Made by a program: the position numbers and the translations under genes. Positions 43,809-55,828 of a DNA stretch of 64,000 bases are shown piece after piece (the first letter of the stretch is position 1; every line of letters starts with the position of its first letter). Origin of the DNA: Pratylenchus scribneri (lineage: Eukaryota; Nematoda; Chromadorea; Rhabditida; Pratylenchidae). Where the stretch lies: assembly GCA_030063045.1 (NCBI GenBank), contig JAQSEB010000002.1:1922001-1986000 (forward strand), given 5' to 3'. The notes under the pieces were generated by a model. The model was not told where the DNA came from and did not search any database. It saw only the letters and a list, made by a program, of their open reading frames with translations.

Positions 43809-44321
43809 TTAAGTTACATCAAATATGCAGGAATGTCGATAGGTTTCCGGATCAATTTCTTCCTTAAGCTTTTCCTCAATTTCATCTTCTTTTTTGCTCT
43901 TTCCATCATCATCTTTCCCTCTATTCTTCTTTCTTTTCCCTCCTTTATTCTCCTCCTGATCATTTATATTCGGAATTTCCTTCTTCTCCATTTGTCCATC
44001 TTTTGGTGGCTTTTTCTTCCCATTCTGCGGCTTTTCCTCATCATTTTTCCCATTATCGCCTTCTTTTCCTTTCAATTCATCATCCTTTTTGGTTCTCGGC
44101 TTTTCCTTCCTCTCCTCCCCTTCGATCACTTTTCCATTTTTAATTTGAATAATTTTCTCATCCGATGCATTTTTCTCCACCAATTTTACGTTCACATTCA
44201 GCTCATTTAATTCATCGTCTTTTTTTCCTATTGGACTTTCATGTTCATTTTTGGCTGAACAAAATTCATGGAAGATGCCGAAGAAAATTAGAATTAAGAA
44301 TAATTTAAAATGAATTAGCAT
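43809..44321 (-). CDS. Secreted lysine/glutamate-rich protein, single exon
   Basis: An uninterrupted 170-codon frame starts with ATG and a clear signal peptide (FKLFLILIFFGIFHEFCSA), with probable cleavage after Ala. The mature chain is about 145 residues, roughly half of them Lys, Glu, Asp or Asn, with several KK/KDD clusters and KKKPPKDGQ. It ends RHSCIFDVT with a single Cys. No conserved domain is seen, and the chain is probably disordered. Single-exon, secreted, basic-acidic proteins are often candidate effectors in plant-parasitic nematodes, but nothing in the sequence proves this. A Lys-rich stretch could alternatively act as a nuclear localisation signal. The frame is closed on the other strand, supporting this orientation. 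Confidence 0.65.
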   Translation of the reverse strand: MLIHFKLFLILIFFGIFHEFCSAKNEHESPIGKKDDELNELNVNVKLVEKNASDEKIIQIKNGKVIEGEERKEKPRTKKDDELKGKEGDNGKNDEEKPQNGKKKPPKDGQMEKKEIPNINDQEENKGGKRKKNRGKDDDGKSKKEDEIEEKLKEEIDPETYRHSCIFDVT

Positions 44322-44803
44322 TTTATGGACTGACTTATTCGTAATTTAGAATCCGAATAAAGGAAATGGCCGAATTTAAAGCTTCTAATGATAATGAAGC
44401 TTCCCATTACCTATTTATATACCTAATGCTTTGACTCACCATTTCACCGAGTTAAAGTGAAAAATGATGTCAAATTTTTATTGGTGAAAAACTAGGAAAG
44501 CTAAACAAATTCTAAAGCTTCACATAAAAGGTAAAAGGGGAAGTGTCATTTCTTTTATAATTGATGAGTCAATTTATGCTAAAGGCAACATCACAGAAAA
44601 CAATTAAAATGTGTCTACTAATTTATCCAAATGATTAAAAAAACATTCTTCCAAATTTCGCTTAAAAATCATATTTTATTTGCGGATTCGCCAAGCAAAA
44701 ATTGTCGTAGAAAGTCATACTTTAATGAATGATAATCAAAAATACAATTGTTAATACAAAAAATTGAATTACAGTTTATCAGCACCAATTGTACTTATTA
44801 TTT

Positions 44804-45412
44804 TCATTCCCAATGGAACAATTTGATCAAGCACAAAACCACAACGCAGCCTGAGAGAAAGCAAACCAGCAAACGAGTCCGTAGACTTGGTTTTTCGCGA
44901 ACAACTTGGCTTTCAGCCAAACTTCCTGGCAATGCATATTCTTTGCCTCCAGCATCAAAAGATATTTTTGTTGTTGCCTAAATTACATTTCCAAATATAA
45001 ATATCAATTGAAAACCCTTTGAAACTTCACTTTTTTATATTGAATTTGTTGGTCAACAAAATCTTCGGTCAGCTCGCATTTTTCAGATGATAAAACATTT
45101 TCCATAATATCCAATTTTGTCATGGAATTTCGACGTCTAAAAATTTAAAATTCTTTGAATTAAATTACTAATATTTGTTTTTGTATATTAAAATTTTCAA
45201 TTTTTAATAACATTTTCTCACATTGGAGAATATGCAATTTGTGCATCAAATTTTGTGGATTTTCTTTTGTCCGATACAATTACAATGGGTGGTGGGACTG
45301 AACGGCGACTCAAACTGGCAGCCGAAGTTGACCCGGTGCTGGTGTCTACGACAGAATTCGGCGTTGATGATGAGGACGATGAAGAGGAGGAATGGGAATT
45401 AGAATTCGGCAT
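44804..45412 (-). CDS. Serine-rich protein with a C-terminal membrane segment
   Basis: Three exons join in consistent phase: 45412-45229, about 45136-45031 and about 44981-44804. The first begins MPNSNSH followed by a run of nine serines and a Ser/Thr-rich stretch, then SRRSVPPP. The second contains RRNSMTKLDIME, a basophilic kinase-like site. The last ends with LLVCFLSGCVVVLCLIKLFHWE, a single hydrophobic segment near the C-terminus followed by four residues. This layout suggests a tail-anchored membrane protein facing the cytoplasm. I do not recognise the family. The frame is open a short way upstream of the chosen ATG. Confidence 0.55.
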
Positions 45413-45439
45413 TTCAATGCCAAAATCAGTGATCAATAA

Positions 45440-45620
45440 TTAATCTTAAAATTACAATTTTACCAATCTTAAAATTACAATTATAATTTTACAATTACAA
45501 TTACAATCTTAAAATTACAATATAACTTTTACAATTACAATCTAACTTTTACAATTACAATTAAAATCTAACTTTTACAATTACTAATTACAATCTTAAA
45601 ATAACAATTACAATTATTAA
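45440..45620. repeat. AT-rich short tandem-like repeat (ttacaat/cttaaaat)
   Basis: Irregular repeats of cttaaaattacaat and taacttttacaattacaat occupy about 180 bases just upstream of the serine-rich gene. They have no fixed period. They are a simple-sequence expansion with no coding content. Confidence 0.7.
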
Positions 45621-46262
45621 TAATTTAAAAGGGAATATAATGAAATGATCAATGGAAATGGAATGGCGAACACATTTTTAATGTTGATTACTGATAAATA
45701 ATTATGTTTGTTACTTGGAAGAGTGCTTGTCAAGCAAATATTGTGGTGATAAGGGTGTGTATTCTATGACCATGACTTTTTGTAGGGTGGAATTAATATA
45801 TAATTGAGGTGAAAATCTCAAGAATTTCAACCATTTTTTCTTTACGATCGACTAAAAAATTTTACACATTTATAATTTCATCGACGGAGAATTTGGCCAT
45901 TTTACTTCAATCAATTCCTAGTGCAAATAAAAAAATATGGTCTCTCAGACCGACGAAAAAAAATGTGTCATCATCTTCATGAAACATGAATGACCGATCA
46001 ACCCCTACCCTACTTCCACCCAAAATAAGTTACTAAAAAGTACAAAATATAATAAACTTTATTTGGTTGAAAAAAATTTTTGGAAAGTCCATGAGAGTGA
46101 GATACAACAATAATAAAATAGGCCAAAAATTAAGGTATAATAACCCTACGAAACAAAATAAAATATAAGTGAAAATGGGTCAGAGGCGGGGAATAATATA
46201 TTTAATAGAGAGAGGCACTGGGAATTTTGTTTGCTGGGAAATAAATAATTTTGGTCACTTCA
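45621..46262. other. Intergenic, no gene seen
   Basis: AT-rich sequence between the serine-rich gene and the kinesin stop codon, both on the minus strand. I found no motif or RNA gene. Confidence 0.4.
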
Positions 46263-49200
46263 TCATTCATTCAAGTCCAACACAGATGGTTTCTGATCGT
46301 TCTTGGCCTCCATTTCAGGTTTTGGCGTGGGTGGAGCCTAAACAAATTCTCGTAAATGTTTTTAAATGTTCAATAATAAATTCGTACCATGAATGTTGTG
46401 TCGAACACTGGATCAAATCGAGGAGCTGGCGTTTGTTGTTGACCATTTTCATTGTTTATCGCCGTCATGTATTGCTGTTGTCGTTTTCGTGCCTCCAACA
46501 TTTCGCGCACATCCTCAGTTGGATCCAATCCGATAAGTGAGCTCAATTCCTTGAAATTAATATAATTTTTTGGCAAAAATATTGATTATATTTCCCTTAA
46601 TGATTATAAAACGATAAATAATACTATTTCGGAGTTAAGAACCGTAAATGTATAATAAATTTTTTTTTCGATAATATAGTGACTTCTGATTTTGAGTGCT
46701 AAAAATTGGCTGGTGGTAAATACGTATTTACCAAATTTCTTTTAATATTAAAAGGATCTACCTTATTGTCGGCTTGAACTTTGGCCAAATCCGCTTTAGA
46801 TTGGATGAGAGCATCCAGCAAATTGCGCAGAATGTATTGAGCCTCGGAAGGAATGTGGAATTGGCGTGAGCAGCGCAGCACCAGTGAATCAATGTTGTTC
46901 ACACTTGTTTGTTCCTCCAATGTTGGAATGCTGGCTGTGACCATCATTTGACCCGAACGTCGATTGATCGGTTCGAACTGAAAAAAATAATTTTTATTGA
47001 TTTTTCCCCACTATTAATTCTATCCAAAAAAAAGTTTTTTACCTCAACAACTTGATCCTCCAAATCCACAATGTTCTTCTGATATTTCATTACTTCTTCT
47101 TGGATATAGTTGAGCTTCGCTTGGAGACCACTTTGATGATCCAAAATGTCGGCTCGCAGTTTCAAATCCGTGGTGCAGGCGTAATCAGCACTCAATTTGG
47201 TCAATTCCATTTGCAAACAATGACGTTCCTGGATCAAACGATTCATTGCCTTTTCCTCCACCTCAACCGCATTCTTTCGCATCACGAGACAATCAATCTA
47301 AAAATTATTAAATTTTTCAATGTCCATTTTTCCTAATTATTACCGCTCTTTCCATGGCATTCCATTGGTTTTTTGTTCGAAGTGGAGTATTTTGGATGAC
47401 ACTGCGCCTTTTTGCCTTTTTGGTGGTGCCCTCATCAGCAGTTTCCGCCGTTGTTTTGGGCAGCTCAAACATTGTTGTGCGTCGAATTTTTCGCTCTTCT
47501 CGCTCCATCTTCTTCACTTCTTCATCGGTTGCTGCCAACATTTCCTTCGTTGTTGCCTCCACATTTTGTTGCCGTTTATGAGGATGAGGCGTATGTTGAT
47601 GAGGAGCACCATCTTCATCGCCATCATTAATGTCATCGAAATTCAGAATTTGTGTTTGTGGCAATAGAATGTGCGGATTCTGAAATTTGGAATATAATAT
47701 GAATAGTTTTTAAAGTATAAAATTTTGGGTCTGAGAAAAATCACCACTTTTTATGCAAAAGATGTGGCAAATAAATTAAGCCTTAAGTCTAAATATCTGT
47801 CCCAATGTTCTTGGAATATTCTAATTTTCCTTTGAGCACATCTATCATCCACTCCCAAAATTTAATATAGATCTTTAAATCTTTACCTCAACAACGAAAG
47901 TGGCATTGGCGGCTGAATTGCTGTTGGATGAAGCAGCCATTGTTTTCTGCTGTTGACCCCCATTTGCTGCTGTTTTGGCACCACGTCGATTCGGCGGCTG
48001 ATTTGGCTCAAAGATTGTCTCGCGCCTCTTTTGTTGGGCCTTAATCCGTTGCATTTCCTCCGCCTTCCTCTTCAAATATTCCGACTTCATTGCCGTCTCA
48101 CGTTCCAATTTGATGATTTTATTCTGTTGTTGGCGCTGCAATTTCTCCAAAGTGGCCGTCTTTTGTGCATTCGCTGATTGGATTTGGCGCATCCTTTTGG
48201 CCTCTTCCTTCAATTGCTTCATCAGATCGACCTGTAATTTAAAATTGTACATTTTTCAAAAGAGTAAATTTATTTAGAATAGTCAAAAAGGTTCCTAAAT
48301 CTCAATTTTTCCCTGAATTCTTCTGAAAATAACTTATTCCCACATTTCCAACATACTTTCTGCCGTTTCAATGTCTCCAATTCCTTCTTGATCCGCTCAC
48401 ATTCCGATTGCTTCTGATTTTGTTGCAATTGCATTTTCTTGTTCTGCCGTTCAGCCAATTCCAATCGACGATGTTCCGAACGCATTGTTGCCAGCTCCTT
48501 TTCGTATTTCTCACGCACTTTGTTGATTTCTTCTTTTTGCTTTTGAGTTTGCCTCTTCGATGTCATTTCAGCCAGAATATTGTCCCGTTCAGTCTCCGTT
48601 GTTTGAATTCGAGTGGCCAGTTCGCCCAATTTTTTCTCATAATTTTGTCGCATCTGCTCGATTTTCCGTTGGCTTGCTTCCAATTCTTGGACGAGTCGTT
48701 CCTTCAAATTGATGTCCTCTTGGAGTTGAGCAACTTCGCCATATAATCGCATATGTTCTTAAAATATAGAAAATTATATAAATTGAATTTAAAATACCAT
48801 GTGAATTGGCCCGCTCCTCCTCGTCCACTTCATCCTCATCTTCCTCAGCAAGGGAGGCCAACTCATCATCTTCGCCATCATTTTCATCTTCATCTGTTGG
48901 AAGTTCTTCTTTGGCCTCTTCTTTTCCATAAACAATTGGAGATACGGCTAAAAATTTAATTTTTATTTCAAATATTTTATTAAAAGTACCAACCTTGAAG
49001 TGCCTTTTTCGCCCGTGCAATGTCCGCCCGTGCCGATTTGATCAGCGAATTTTGTGAAATTGGAGCACCACCACCGCTTGGCATGTATGGTGATCCGGGC
49101 AAGCTGTTCGTGGCCATTCCCTGTTGTTCAAGTTGAAGGCGAAAATGATGATTTTGTTTGCGCAATGCCTCATTGGTTGAATTCAGTTCGATCAATTTAG

Positions 49201-51007
49201 TCTTCAGTGCTTCCATCTCTTGCAAATATCCCTCAATCATTGCACTGAATTGTTGTTCACCAATTGCTTCGGCGCCCTCATTCTCTTTGTTCTCCATGCC
49301 AGCAACAATGCCTGCGCGAAGTTTGGCCATCTCCAGCTCCTTTTGCAATTCAACACTTCGGCTGCGAAGAATCTCAATGGTTTCATCCAGGCCTTTGATG
49401 CGCATCCGCATTCGTTGATTCTCGACCTGAATAATTGTGAAATTTAGTGTTCAAAATTGTCCTAGAATTTTTTTTTATAAAATTAATTTTTAAACTGTTT
49501 CAAATCCTATAATCTCCGAAAATGCAAACCTGAAGTTGCTGGTTCTCCAAATATTGATCATTAATCAGCTCCTCTCCATCCTGTCCGATCAGCCTTTTGC
49601 CTTGTTTGTATTCCTGCAGTTCGGCCTCCAATGCAACAATTCGGCAACGCATTTCAGTGATCAATTTGCTCGATTTGTCCTGGTTCGCCACCACACGGTT
49701 TTTGATGTTCTTTGCACGGTTGGCATAGTGAAGGGTGTTCAGCGTCTCCACAAAGTCGACGTCACTTGGGCTGGCGCAGGCAATCATCAGAGTTCGACTG
49801 AAATTTTAATTTTTGAATAAAATTGAATATTTTGTAAAATTTTCAAACCTGTTTCCGCCCAGCGAATCCTGCAAGAGGCGAGTCAGTTTTGAGTCGCGGT
49901 AAGGCACGTGGATGTTTCGACCGCCACCGCTGCCACCTCCCAATGCCGAGATCACATTGCCCAATGCCAACAATCCAGAATTGATGCTGATTCCCTCTTT
50001 GGCCCGGTCCCCGGTTGCTCCCGTCCTCTTCAGTCGTTCTGAGCCGGCCAAGTCGACAAAATGGAATTTGGCATGTAACACTTCAAGTTCGGTGGTCGGC
50101 TGCCCAGTGCCATCATCATTCTCCTCCACTGGCACCACTCGAGTCTGCTTCAGTTGGACGGTGAAAATGGCATGTGACCGGCTGGACTGCTGGTTCATGT
50201 TTGTTGCCGCCGTTGTTCGATTCATGGCACCGGCCTTGAGCGCATTCATCACATCCTGGGCACTGTGCACTGGCTGCCAGACGGTGCCGCGCAAATTGAT
50301 CTCATTGCGAATTGGATCTTCCTGGATTTTGATTGCCCCATGCCGTGGTCCTTCTGCCAGCAGATCGATGATTTCCTCATTGTAGAGCTGCAAATTTGAT
50401 GTATTGAGATTGAATGAATTTAAAATTTTGAGAAAAACAGACCTCGATGAATTGGACGAACACGTCAAACGATGGTTCCAGCTGAGCGGCCTTATTTGCA
50501 ATATTCTTTCGCAAGTTGATTCCATCGAAAATGTGTTGAGCTGCTCGCGGGATAATGCCGGCCATATGTTCGACTGCCTGCTGTCCAATTTGAGTTGCGT
50601 CAAAGCTGGTGCCCATTGTGTAGGTTTTTCCACTGCCAGTCTGTAAAAGTGAAGTTTTAATTTGGTCTCAAATCTATTAAAAACCTGTCCGTAGGCGATA
50701 ACAGTTGCGTTGTAGCCTTCGAAGGAGCCTTCCAAGAGTCCGGAAATGCACGAATTGTAAATGTCCTGTTGTTTTGTGTGCTCGTCGAATACATAGTCTA
50801 AAATTTTATAATAATGTAGTATGATATGATACACAAACCATAGGTGAAGGCTCGATCTTGGCCGATTGTTATCTGCGGTTCTCCAGCAGTGACAGCAACA
50901 CAAATGCTCGCATTTTCAGCCCGCTCTCTTGCATTTTGTGGCCTAATTCGCACTGCCACACAAACGGCGTTGTTGTTGTTGAGTTTACCGTTCGACCAGT
51001 TTTGCAT
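46263..51007 (-). CDS. Kinesin-4 family motor (KIF21/KIF4-like), without WD40 domain
   Basis: This is a microtubule motor with an N-terminal head and a long stalk. The start Met at 51007 leads to [12 protein letters not shown], then [12 protein letters not shown] (ATP loop, split by an intron near 50640-50690), [12 protein letters not shown] (switch I), [17 protein letters not shown] (switch II) and [18 protein letters not shown] segment [20 protein letters not shown] then resembles the neck of KIF21/kinesin-4 proteins. It is followed by long Gln/Glu/Arg coiled coil with an acidic patch near 48.85 kb. The tail has [32 protein letters not shown] and ends [12 protein letters not shown]21 proteins usually end in WD40 repeats. 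None is seen here, and the next gene downstream is unrelated. Membership of kinesin-4 is likely. The exact subfamily is not certain. One frame in the 49.8-50.9 kb region stays open across introns. Confidence 0.88.
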
Positions 51008-51016
51008 TAATTACCA

Positions 51017-51295
51017 ATATTTTGTTTTATCTAGTAAAAGAAAAGTCAAGGTCTTCGCGAAAAATGTAAAAAACTTCGGGAGTACTAAAATGAGGTGAAA
51101 TTTCAAATGTTCGATGATTGATGAGATAAGGATAAAGTACTTAACACACAACTTGGCTATGTTTTGTTTTATCTAGTACAGGAAAAGTTTTCGTAAAAAT
51201 GCAAAATTAAAATAAAAACTTTGGGAATATTAATGTGAGGTGAATCTCAAATGTATGTATGGATGGGATAAAGATAAAACATTTCAACTCGGATT
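51017..51295 (-). repeat. Tandem duplication of about 140 bp in the kinesin 5' flank
   Basis: Copy 1 starts at ttttgttttatctagtaaaa (about 51018) and copy 2 at ttttgttttatctagtacag (about 51162). Both then carry gaaaagt, tcg..aaaatg, aaactt.ggga, atgaggtgaa/gtgaggtgaa, tcaaatgt and gataa.gataaa in the same order. The duplication begins 10 bases upstream of the kinesin ATG, so it duplicates promoter or 5' leader sequence. Confidence 0.65.
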
Positions 51296-53459
51296 ACAAA
51301 AAAAATTCAGGTGAATTTAAATTTAATAAATAAAACTGATTGATTTTATTTAGTTTAGTTGATTGCGATGCGAATGAATGAATGGAAATTGAATTGAAGG
51401 AAAAAAATAAATGCGGAGGCAATTTTCAAAAAGTAAATGTTCGCGGTCAAAATTTCGTGTCGAAAAACAAAAGGAAATATTGGTACAGTAGGGCAATCAA
51501 CCAAACCAAGCGTTTTCGAGTTTCGACTTTCGACTGACTGACTAATTTAGTTTGGAAAAAGGTTTTTTATGCAAATGATGTTGGTTTTATCTTTTATCCT
51601 CAAAAATATTGATCAAATCAATTTAGATTCAACTCAAATGCTTTAACTTATTTTGACAATAGTTAATTTATTTGATCAGTTTTAAATGAATTTTGGAATT
51701 CTTTTCCTCTACTCTTTGGCAATTTGGCCAAATTCCACCACTAGTATTTTTCAGTTCGAAAAGTTTTTGGTTAATTTAATGTTTTTTTTGCAATAGGCGG
51801 CTCCATTTTGACTGCGGACAAATATAAATAAGCCGCAACTCAAAGCAATTTTGCCTTTTGATCCTCATATTGGCTTTTCATTACCAAATTTTTTCTCGCA
51901 TAAATCCCGCTGTGCGGCTGTGGATCAACAACATTCTCCATTCAATATCCATTGTGATTCTTGCTATTTACTCTCCTTTTCACGGATTTTCCTCTATTTT
52001 TCAACTTTCAACATTAAAAGCCTTTTGTGTTGCTGAATGAATTGCACGCAAATAGGCAGCCCACCCCACCATCATCACCACATTCCAGCTGCGCAGCTGC
52101 ATGGAAAAATTCCTGCTTCTTCCATTGTTGGGTTCCCTTTTCCCCATCTTCCTCCAAACATTTTAGGTTCATCTATTTTTGAGAAGCTTTTGAGGAGAAT
52201 AGAGGATTCATCCTAGAGATGATATTAAGTTAAATCGTCAAAAATACTCTGAAATTGTAGTAGAATTCTGAATCTGAATTCTTCTTCTAACTTATTTCCA
52301 CCTCTAAATTCCTCTTCCTGGAGATAAAAAATTCTGAGAGCGTTAAAATATTTGTTCAATATTATTCCAACCAATTTCCATTCCCGTTTCCCGATCATTT
52401 TTTGATACCAATTCCTTGTTCTTTCCCTTCCTCTTTTCACCAAGAGCAGCAGCACCAAACTCTGTTCGGATCATAATTCATCCGCCGATTCCTCTTCCCT
52501 GCAAAAAAAACGCCAAATTCATAAGATGGATTGATGAAGGAAATCGTGCAATTTAGATGTTGTCACTTGTCAGGCAACCACCAATCCATCTTTCAAGCAT
52601 TTTTTCCGCGCATTTTCCTCTTTTTCTTAACATTTTTTTTCCACTACAACAATGTTGCGGGTTTCTTTAAATAATTATCTTTTTTTGCTTCTTTATGTAT
52701 TCCCGGAAAAGGGAATAAGCAGGTTCAATGAATGGCCACGCGTGAGCGTGAATCCCTCCCTCGTTTCAAGCAGCCCAGAAATTCCTTTGCCCGAGGAATC
52801 CATCGCCGATCAACACCCTTTTCACACGAATTACCCCCATTGGAATTTGGATTAGTTTGGGTGGTTAATCTTCATACAAATTCTTTTAAACTTCAAATTG
52901 CGCATATATTTTCCTGTTAAATATGCAACTATTTAAATTCATCCAATGCGATACATATTCATTTCCTAAACTTTCACCTCCATTACCTTGCCCGAAAGAT
53001 AAAACCTTTGTTTTACCATCTAATTTTCCGTTTATCCATTAAACCTGTTTTACGGCTAATTAAAAATGAATCTGATCCAATCTTTTTCCTCTCCTTAATA
53101 AATATCACCTTTACATTCCAGAAATTGGGCAATTTTTGGCAAAAGTTGAGTGATTGAATGAGGGGCATCCAGAATTTTGCCAGCATCTTTCATTTCATTC
53201 TAATTTTCTACTCATTTTTCACATCAATTCTTCAATCAACGAAAGCATCAAGTAATTAGGTTAAATTGTTAAAATTATCTGATGAGTGGATTATGGCCTA
53301 ATAAATTGGTATTAATTTGCCTTTCAAAAATGATTAACATGATTTAGCTTTTAAGCTTTTGAAGTAGTACTAAAATATTCAAAATAAAAGCTAAATTAAT
53401 TCCTCCATTAGACTCTTTTTATAATTTTCATTTCATTTTTATCCCATCTTTCCAAATAG
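51296..53459. other. Intergenic or 5' part of the TSP1/Kunitz gene; one candidate signal-peptide exon
   Basis: About 2.1 kb, mostly without coding signal. At 52652-52741 an ATG opens a frame whose first residues (LRVSLNNYLFLLLYVFP) look like a signal peptide, and a strong GTGAGC donor follows. This could be the first exon of the secreted gene downstream, but the phase (0) does not join directly to the exon at 53460. Either another exon lies between or the match is chance. A hairpin or RNA gene was not seen. Confidence 0.35.
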
Positions 53460-55132
53460 AATGCGTGGTTAGCAAATGGCGGGAATGGAGGTAAAAAAGA
53501 ATGCAAAAATGCCATAAATCCCCCATTCCTTCATTCAGTGAATGCCAAGGGAATTGCGAATTTGCCCAGCGGGTTCGAAATCGAGATGTCCTTAGGCCGC
53601 CATTCCCGGAACGGGATGAACGTTCCGGCGAATTTTTCATTCGCGAATGTCCGGCACTTTACGAAGTTGAACAATGCACGCCTCGAAGCTGTGCCGATGA
53701 AAGTCCATTTGCAAAGGTCATTCTCTGGGAAATGAGGCAATTTTGGGTCAAAATTAAAAATGTTCCTTATCAATCATAATAATCCATGGAAATGATTTTG
53801 TAAATATGAATCAGATATGGTCCGATATTGGTTAAAAATTAAAATGTTAATCGGTTGAATTTTAAAAAGTGGAAGTTTTTGCAAAAGTTTCAATGATTTT
53901 ATCTTTATCTATTAAATCCATTCAATTCAAAATTCAAATGAGCTCAATGGCGCATGAAAAGCAAGCAAATTCGATTAGAATTTCGGATCATTGATCCGCA
54001 CTTTTTCAGAATCTGCATGATAGATTTATTGCACTATAAAATCTCAAAAAATTATTGGGACTCCCTCCCCTTTCCAATTGTCTCATTAATAAAATCATTA
54101 TTTGTTTAGTTTCCATTTTCGGCATCAATTCTGAAACGATTGCCCAATTTGGCTTCATCATCGGCGGGGGTCAGTGAAGAATTGACAGCGGAAGTACGAA
54201 TAAAAAGCATCAAAAATGAAACGAGAAGGACCGAACCAAAAACGAAGGCAAAAAAGCAAATTGAACTGACAAATGTGCCTTCAAGGAATAAAATAGCCGG
54301 CATTGGAATTCACAACGATGATGAAAGCAGTCAAATTAGGGAGAATAAAAGGCCAAAAGAAGGCACAACGGCGGCAACAAGACTCGATTGTTCGTAGGGA
54401 ATTTATAGAAGAATTAAATTTGGCATTTTATAGAGACAATATAGGGGGCTTGAGAAGATATTAAAGTGTCACAATTAAATTTTTTTATAGGTAGATTTTG
54501 AAAAAAAGAAAGGTACCCATTATAGGTGATTAAGATTAGGTTTACGGATATGTCAGATGATATCTCATCCCTGAATAACCCTAACCCATACCGAATGACC
54601 CATACAGGCCATTTTCACGTTTCCCAGTGTTGACCCGAAAAAAGCAGCGTTTAAATAACAGAAATACCAATTTTTCTTCCTTATTTGTTAAATCCGATTT
54701 ATTGCTATTGCTGTAGGGACATTATAGCTGGAAGGGAAATCATTCTCATTTTCCCCTTCAATACGATAACTTTGATACCACCAAGAATTTTATGTAAAAA
54801 TCCATTATAAATTTGGTAAAATTCATTCTTCATTTATTTTTTAGGTTCACATCAAAATCAAAGCTGCTGCCGAGTGGTTCGGGCATCTTGTCCAACGGAT
54901 GGAGTCAAATCGAGGCAATTAATTCGTTGGTACAGAAAGGTGACGGGCAAATTACCTTTCACATTCAAATATGTGCTCTTTGCAGAAAGATGAACAATTC
55001 TGCCGACCTTATAAATATGCATATTGCGGCGATGATTTTGTGGAGAATGTTTTTGCCAGCGAAAGTGAATGCCTTGATGCTTGTTTCAGTGAAGTGGAGA
55101 AGGCAGTTCTACCCAATTTCCGTGTTATTTGA
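53460..55132 (+). CDS. Secreted protein with thrombospondin type-1 repeat and Kunitz-like C-terminus (5' incomplete)
   Basis: A 31-base exon (53460-53490) joins in frame to 53539-about 53702 and reads CVVSKWREWSECQGNCEFAQ, then ...ECPALYEVEQCTPRSC. This is the W-x-x-W-S-x-C and Cys pattern of a thrombospondin type-1 repeat. Exons 54845-54939 and 54987-55132 give QSCCRVVRASCPTDG... and FCRPYKYAYCGDDF...SECLDAC, which fit the later cysteines of a Kunitz-type domain. Joining the TSP1 exon to the first Kunitz exon needs a weak donor at 53703, or a missed exon between. TSP1 plus Kunitz occurs in papilin and F-spondin relatives of the extracellular matrix. The start codon is not established; see the candidate signal-peptide exon at 52652. 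The chain ends PNFRVI. Confidence 0.65.
54108..54303 (-). CDS. Possible small membrane protein inside the TSP1/Kunitz intron
   Basis: A 65-codon frame on the minus strand starts with ATG and encodes a long hydrophobic stretch (SSICFFAFVFGSVLLVSFLM), followed by a polar tail ending NRFRIDAENGN. Composition looks coding. An in-frame stop lies three codons upstream, so it would be a single-exon gene nested opposite the host gene. The plus strand is also open over this stretch, which weakens the case. Confidence 0.3.
54500..54660 (+). mobile_element. Fragment of the MITE-like family
   Basis: The block ggtgattaagattaggttta followed by cggatatgtcagatgatatc and ...aaccctaaccca matches the internal part of the 3.5-kb element in the same orientation. 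The end gttgacccgaaaaaa matches the gttgacccaaaaaatctgga region near the right terminus of that copy. The left end is unclear. It lies in the intron between the TSP1 and Kunitz exons. Confidence 0.5.
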
Positions 55133-55828
55133 ATGCTGAAAACTCTAATTTAGAAAGCACAAAATGAATGAAGAATACGGTTATGCCATAACCCATTAAA
55201 TGCACAAAAATACATTTTATTCACGATTCATCATTTTTTCATCAAATTTTTGAATTCCAATAAAAATAAAAAAAACCATTAAATTTACATATGCTAAACA
55301 AATGATGCTGAATGAATGCTGATGCTGAGTGAAATTGAACTTCTCTTTTATTCCGTATATTTAGATTGGACTTTGGACTGGATAATCAATAACATGTAGC
55401 GGTACTGTAGACAAAATTTTAGGATAAATTGTCTGAAGTGTATCGAATATCGATTTAATATTTGATCGATCGATAGCAAAGCAAAGCGTCTCGTGTCTGT
55501 CTCGTCTCTCGTCTGCGAGAGCAGCAGAGCGCGGTTTTAATAATACAACGATTCATTTGAAAACAATATCTCTGCGTTCTTTTACAATTATTGAACAAAA
55601 AATGCATGCATTTATTCACATTCACATCACAATAAACAGATCGATAGAATTAGAAATAAATTTCCCCATTAAAATTAGCTATAATTTTTAATCATTCTCT
55701 AAGTTTTTAGCGAATTAATTATTTAATGGTGTTAGCTTCGGTGACTTGGAAATAGGGCAAATTGACTTTAGTAATTATAATTAACAATACCTTACAGAGT
55801 TTTTTGCATAAAAAGTAAAAACTTAAAA
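55133..55828. other. Intergenic; probable promoter region of the 55.8-kb gene
   Basis: At 55488-55530 a GC-richer stretch (gtctcgtgtctgtctcgtct and gcgagagcagcagagcgcgg) has inverted CTCG/CGAG pieces. No coding frame or RNA gene was seen. Confidence 0.4.

Noticed and set aside
47317..48746. Several plus-strand open frames of 70-115 codons
   Set aside because: They are antisense to the kinesin coiled-coil exons and have compositions expected from reversed Gln/Glu/Arg codons.
49806..50903. Uninterrupted minus-strand frame of 365 codons
   Set aside because: It contains real kinesin exons joined through introns that happen to lack stops. The residues in between do not fit the motor domain, while splicing restores the family sequence.
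46263..51007. Assigning the kinesin a specific worm gene name (klp-12)
   Set aside because: The neck region resembles KIF21, but the WD40 tail is missing, and without a tree the subfamily is not certain.
54140..54397. Plus-strand frame of 85 codons, lysine-rich
   Set aside because: It could be an exon of the TSP1/Kunitz gene, but the phases do not join, and the minus-strand reading with a membrane segment looks more protein-like. Left uncalled on the plus strand.
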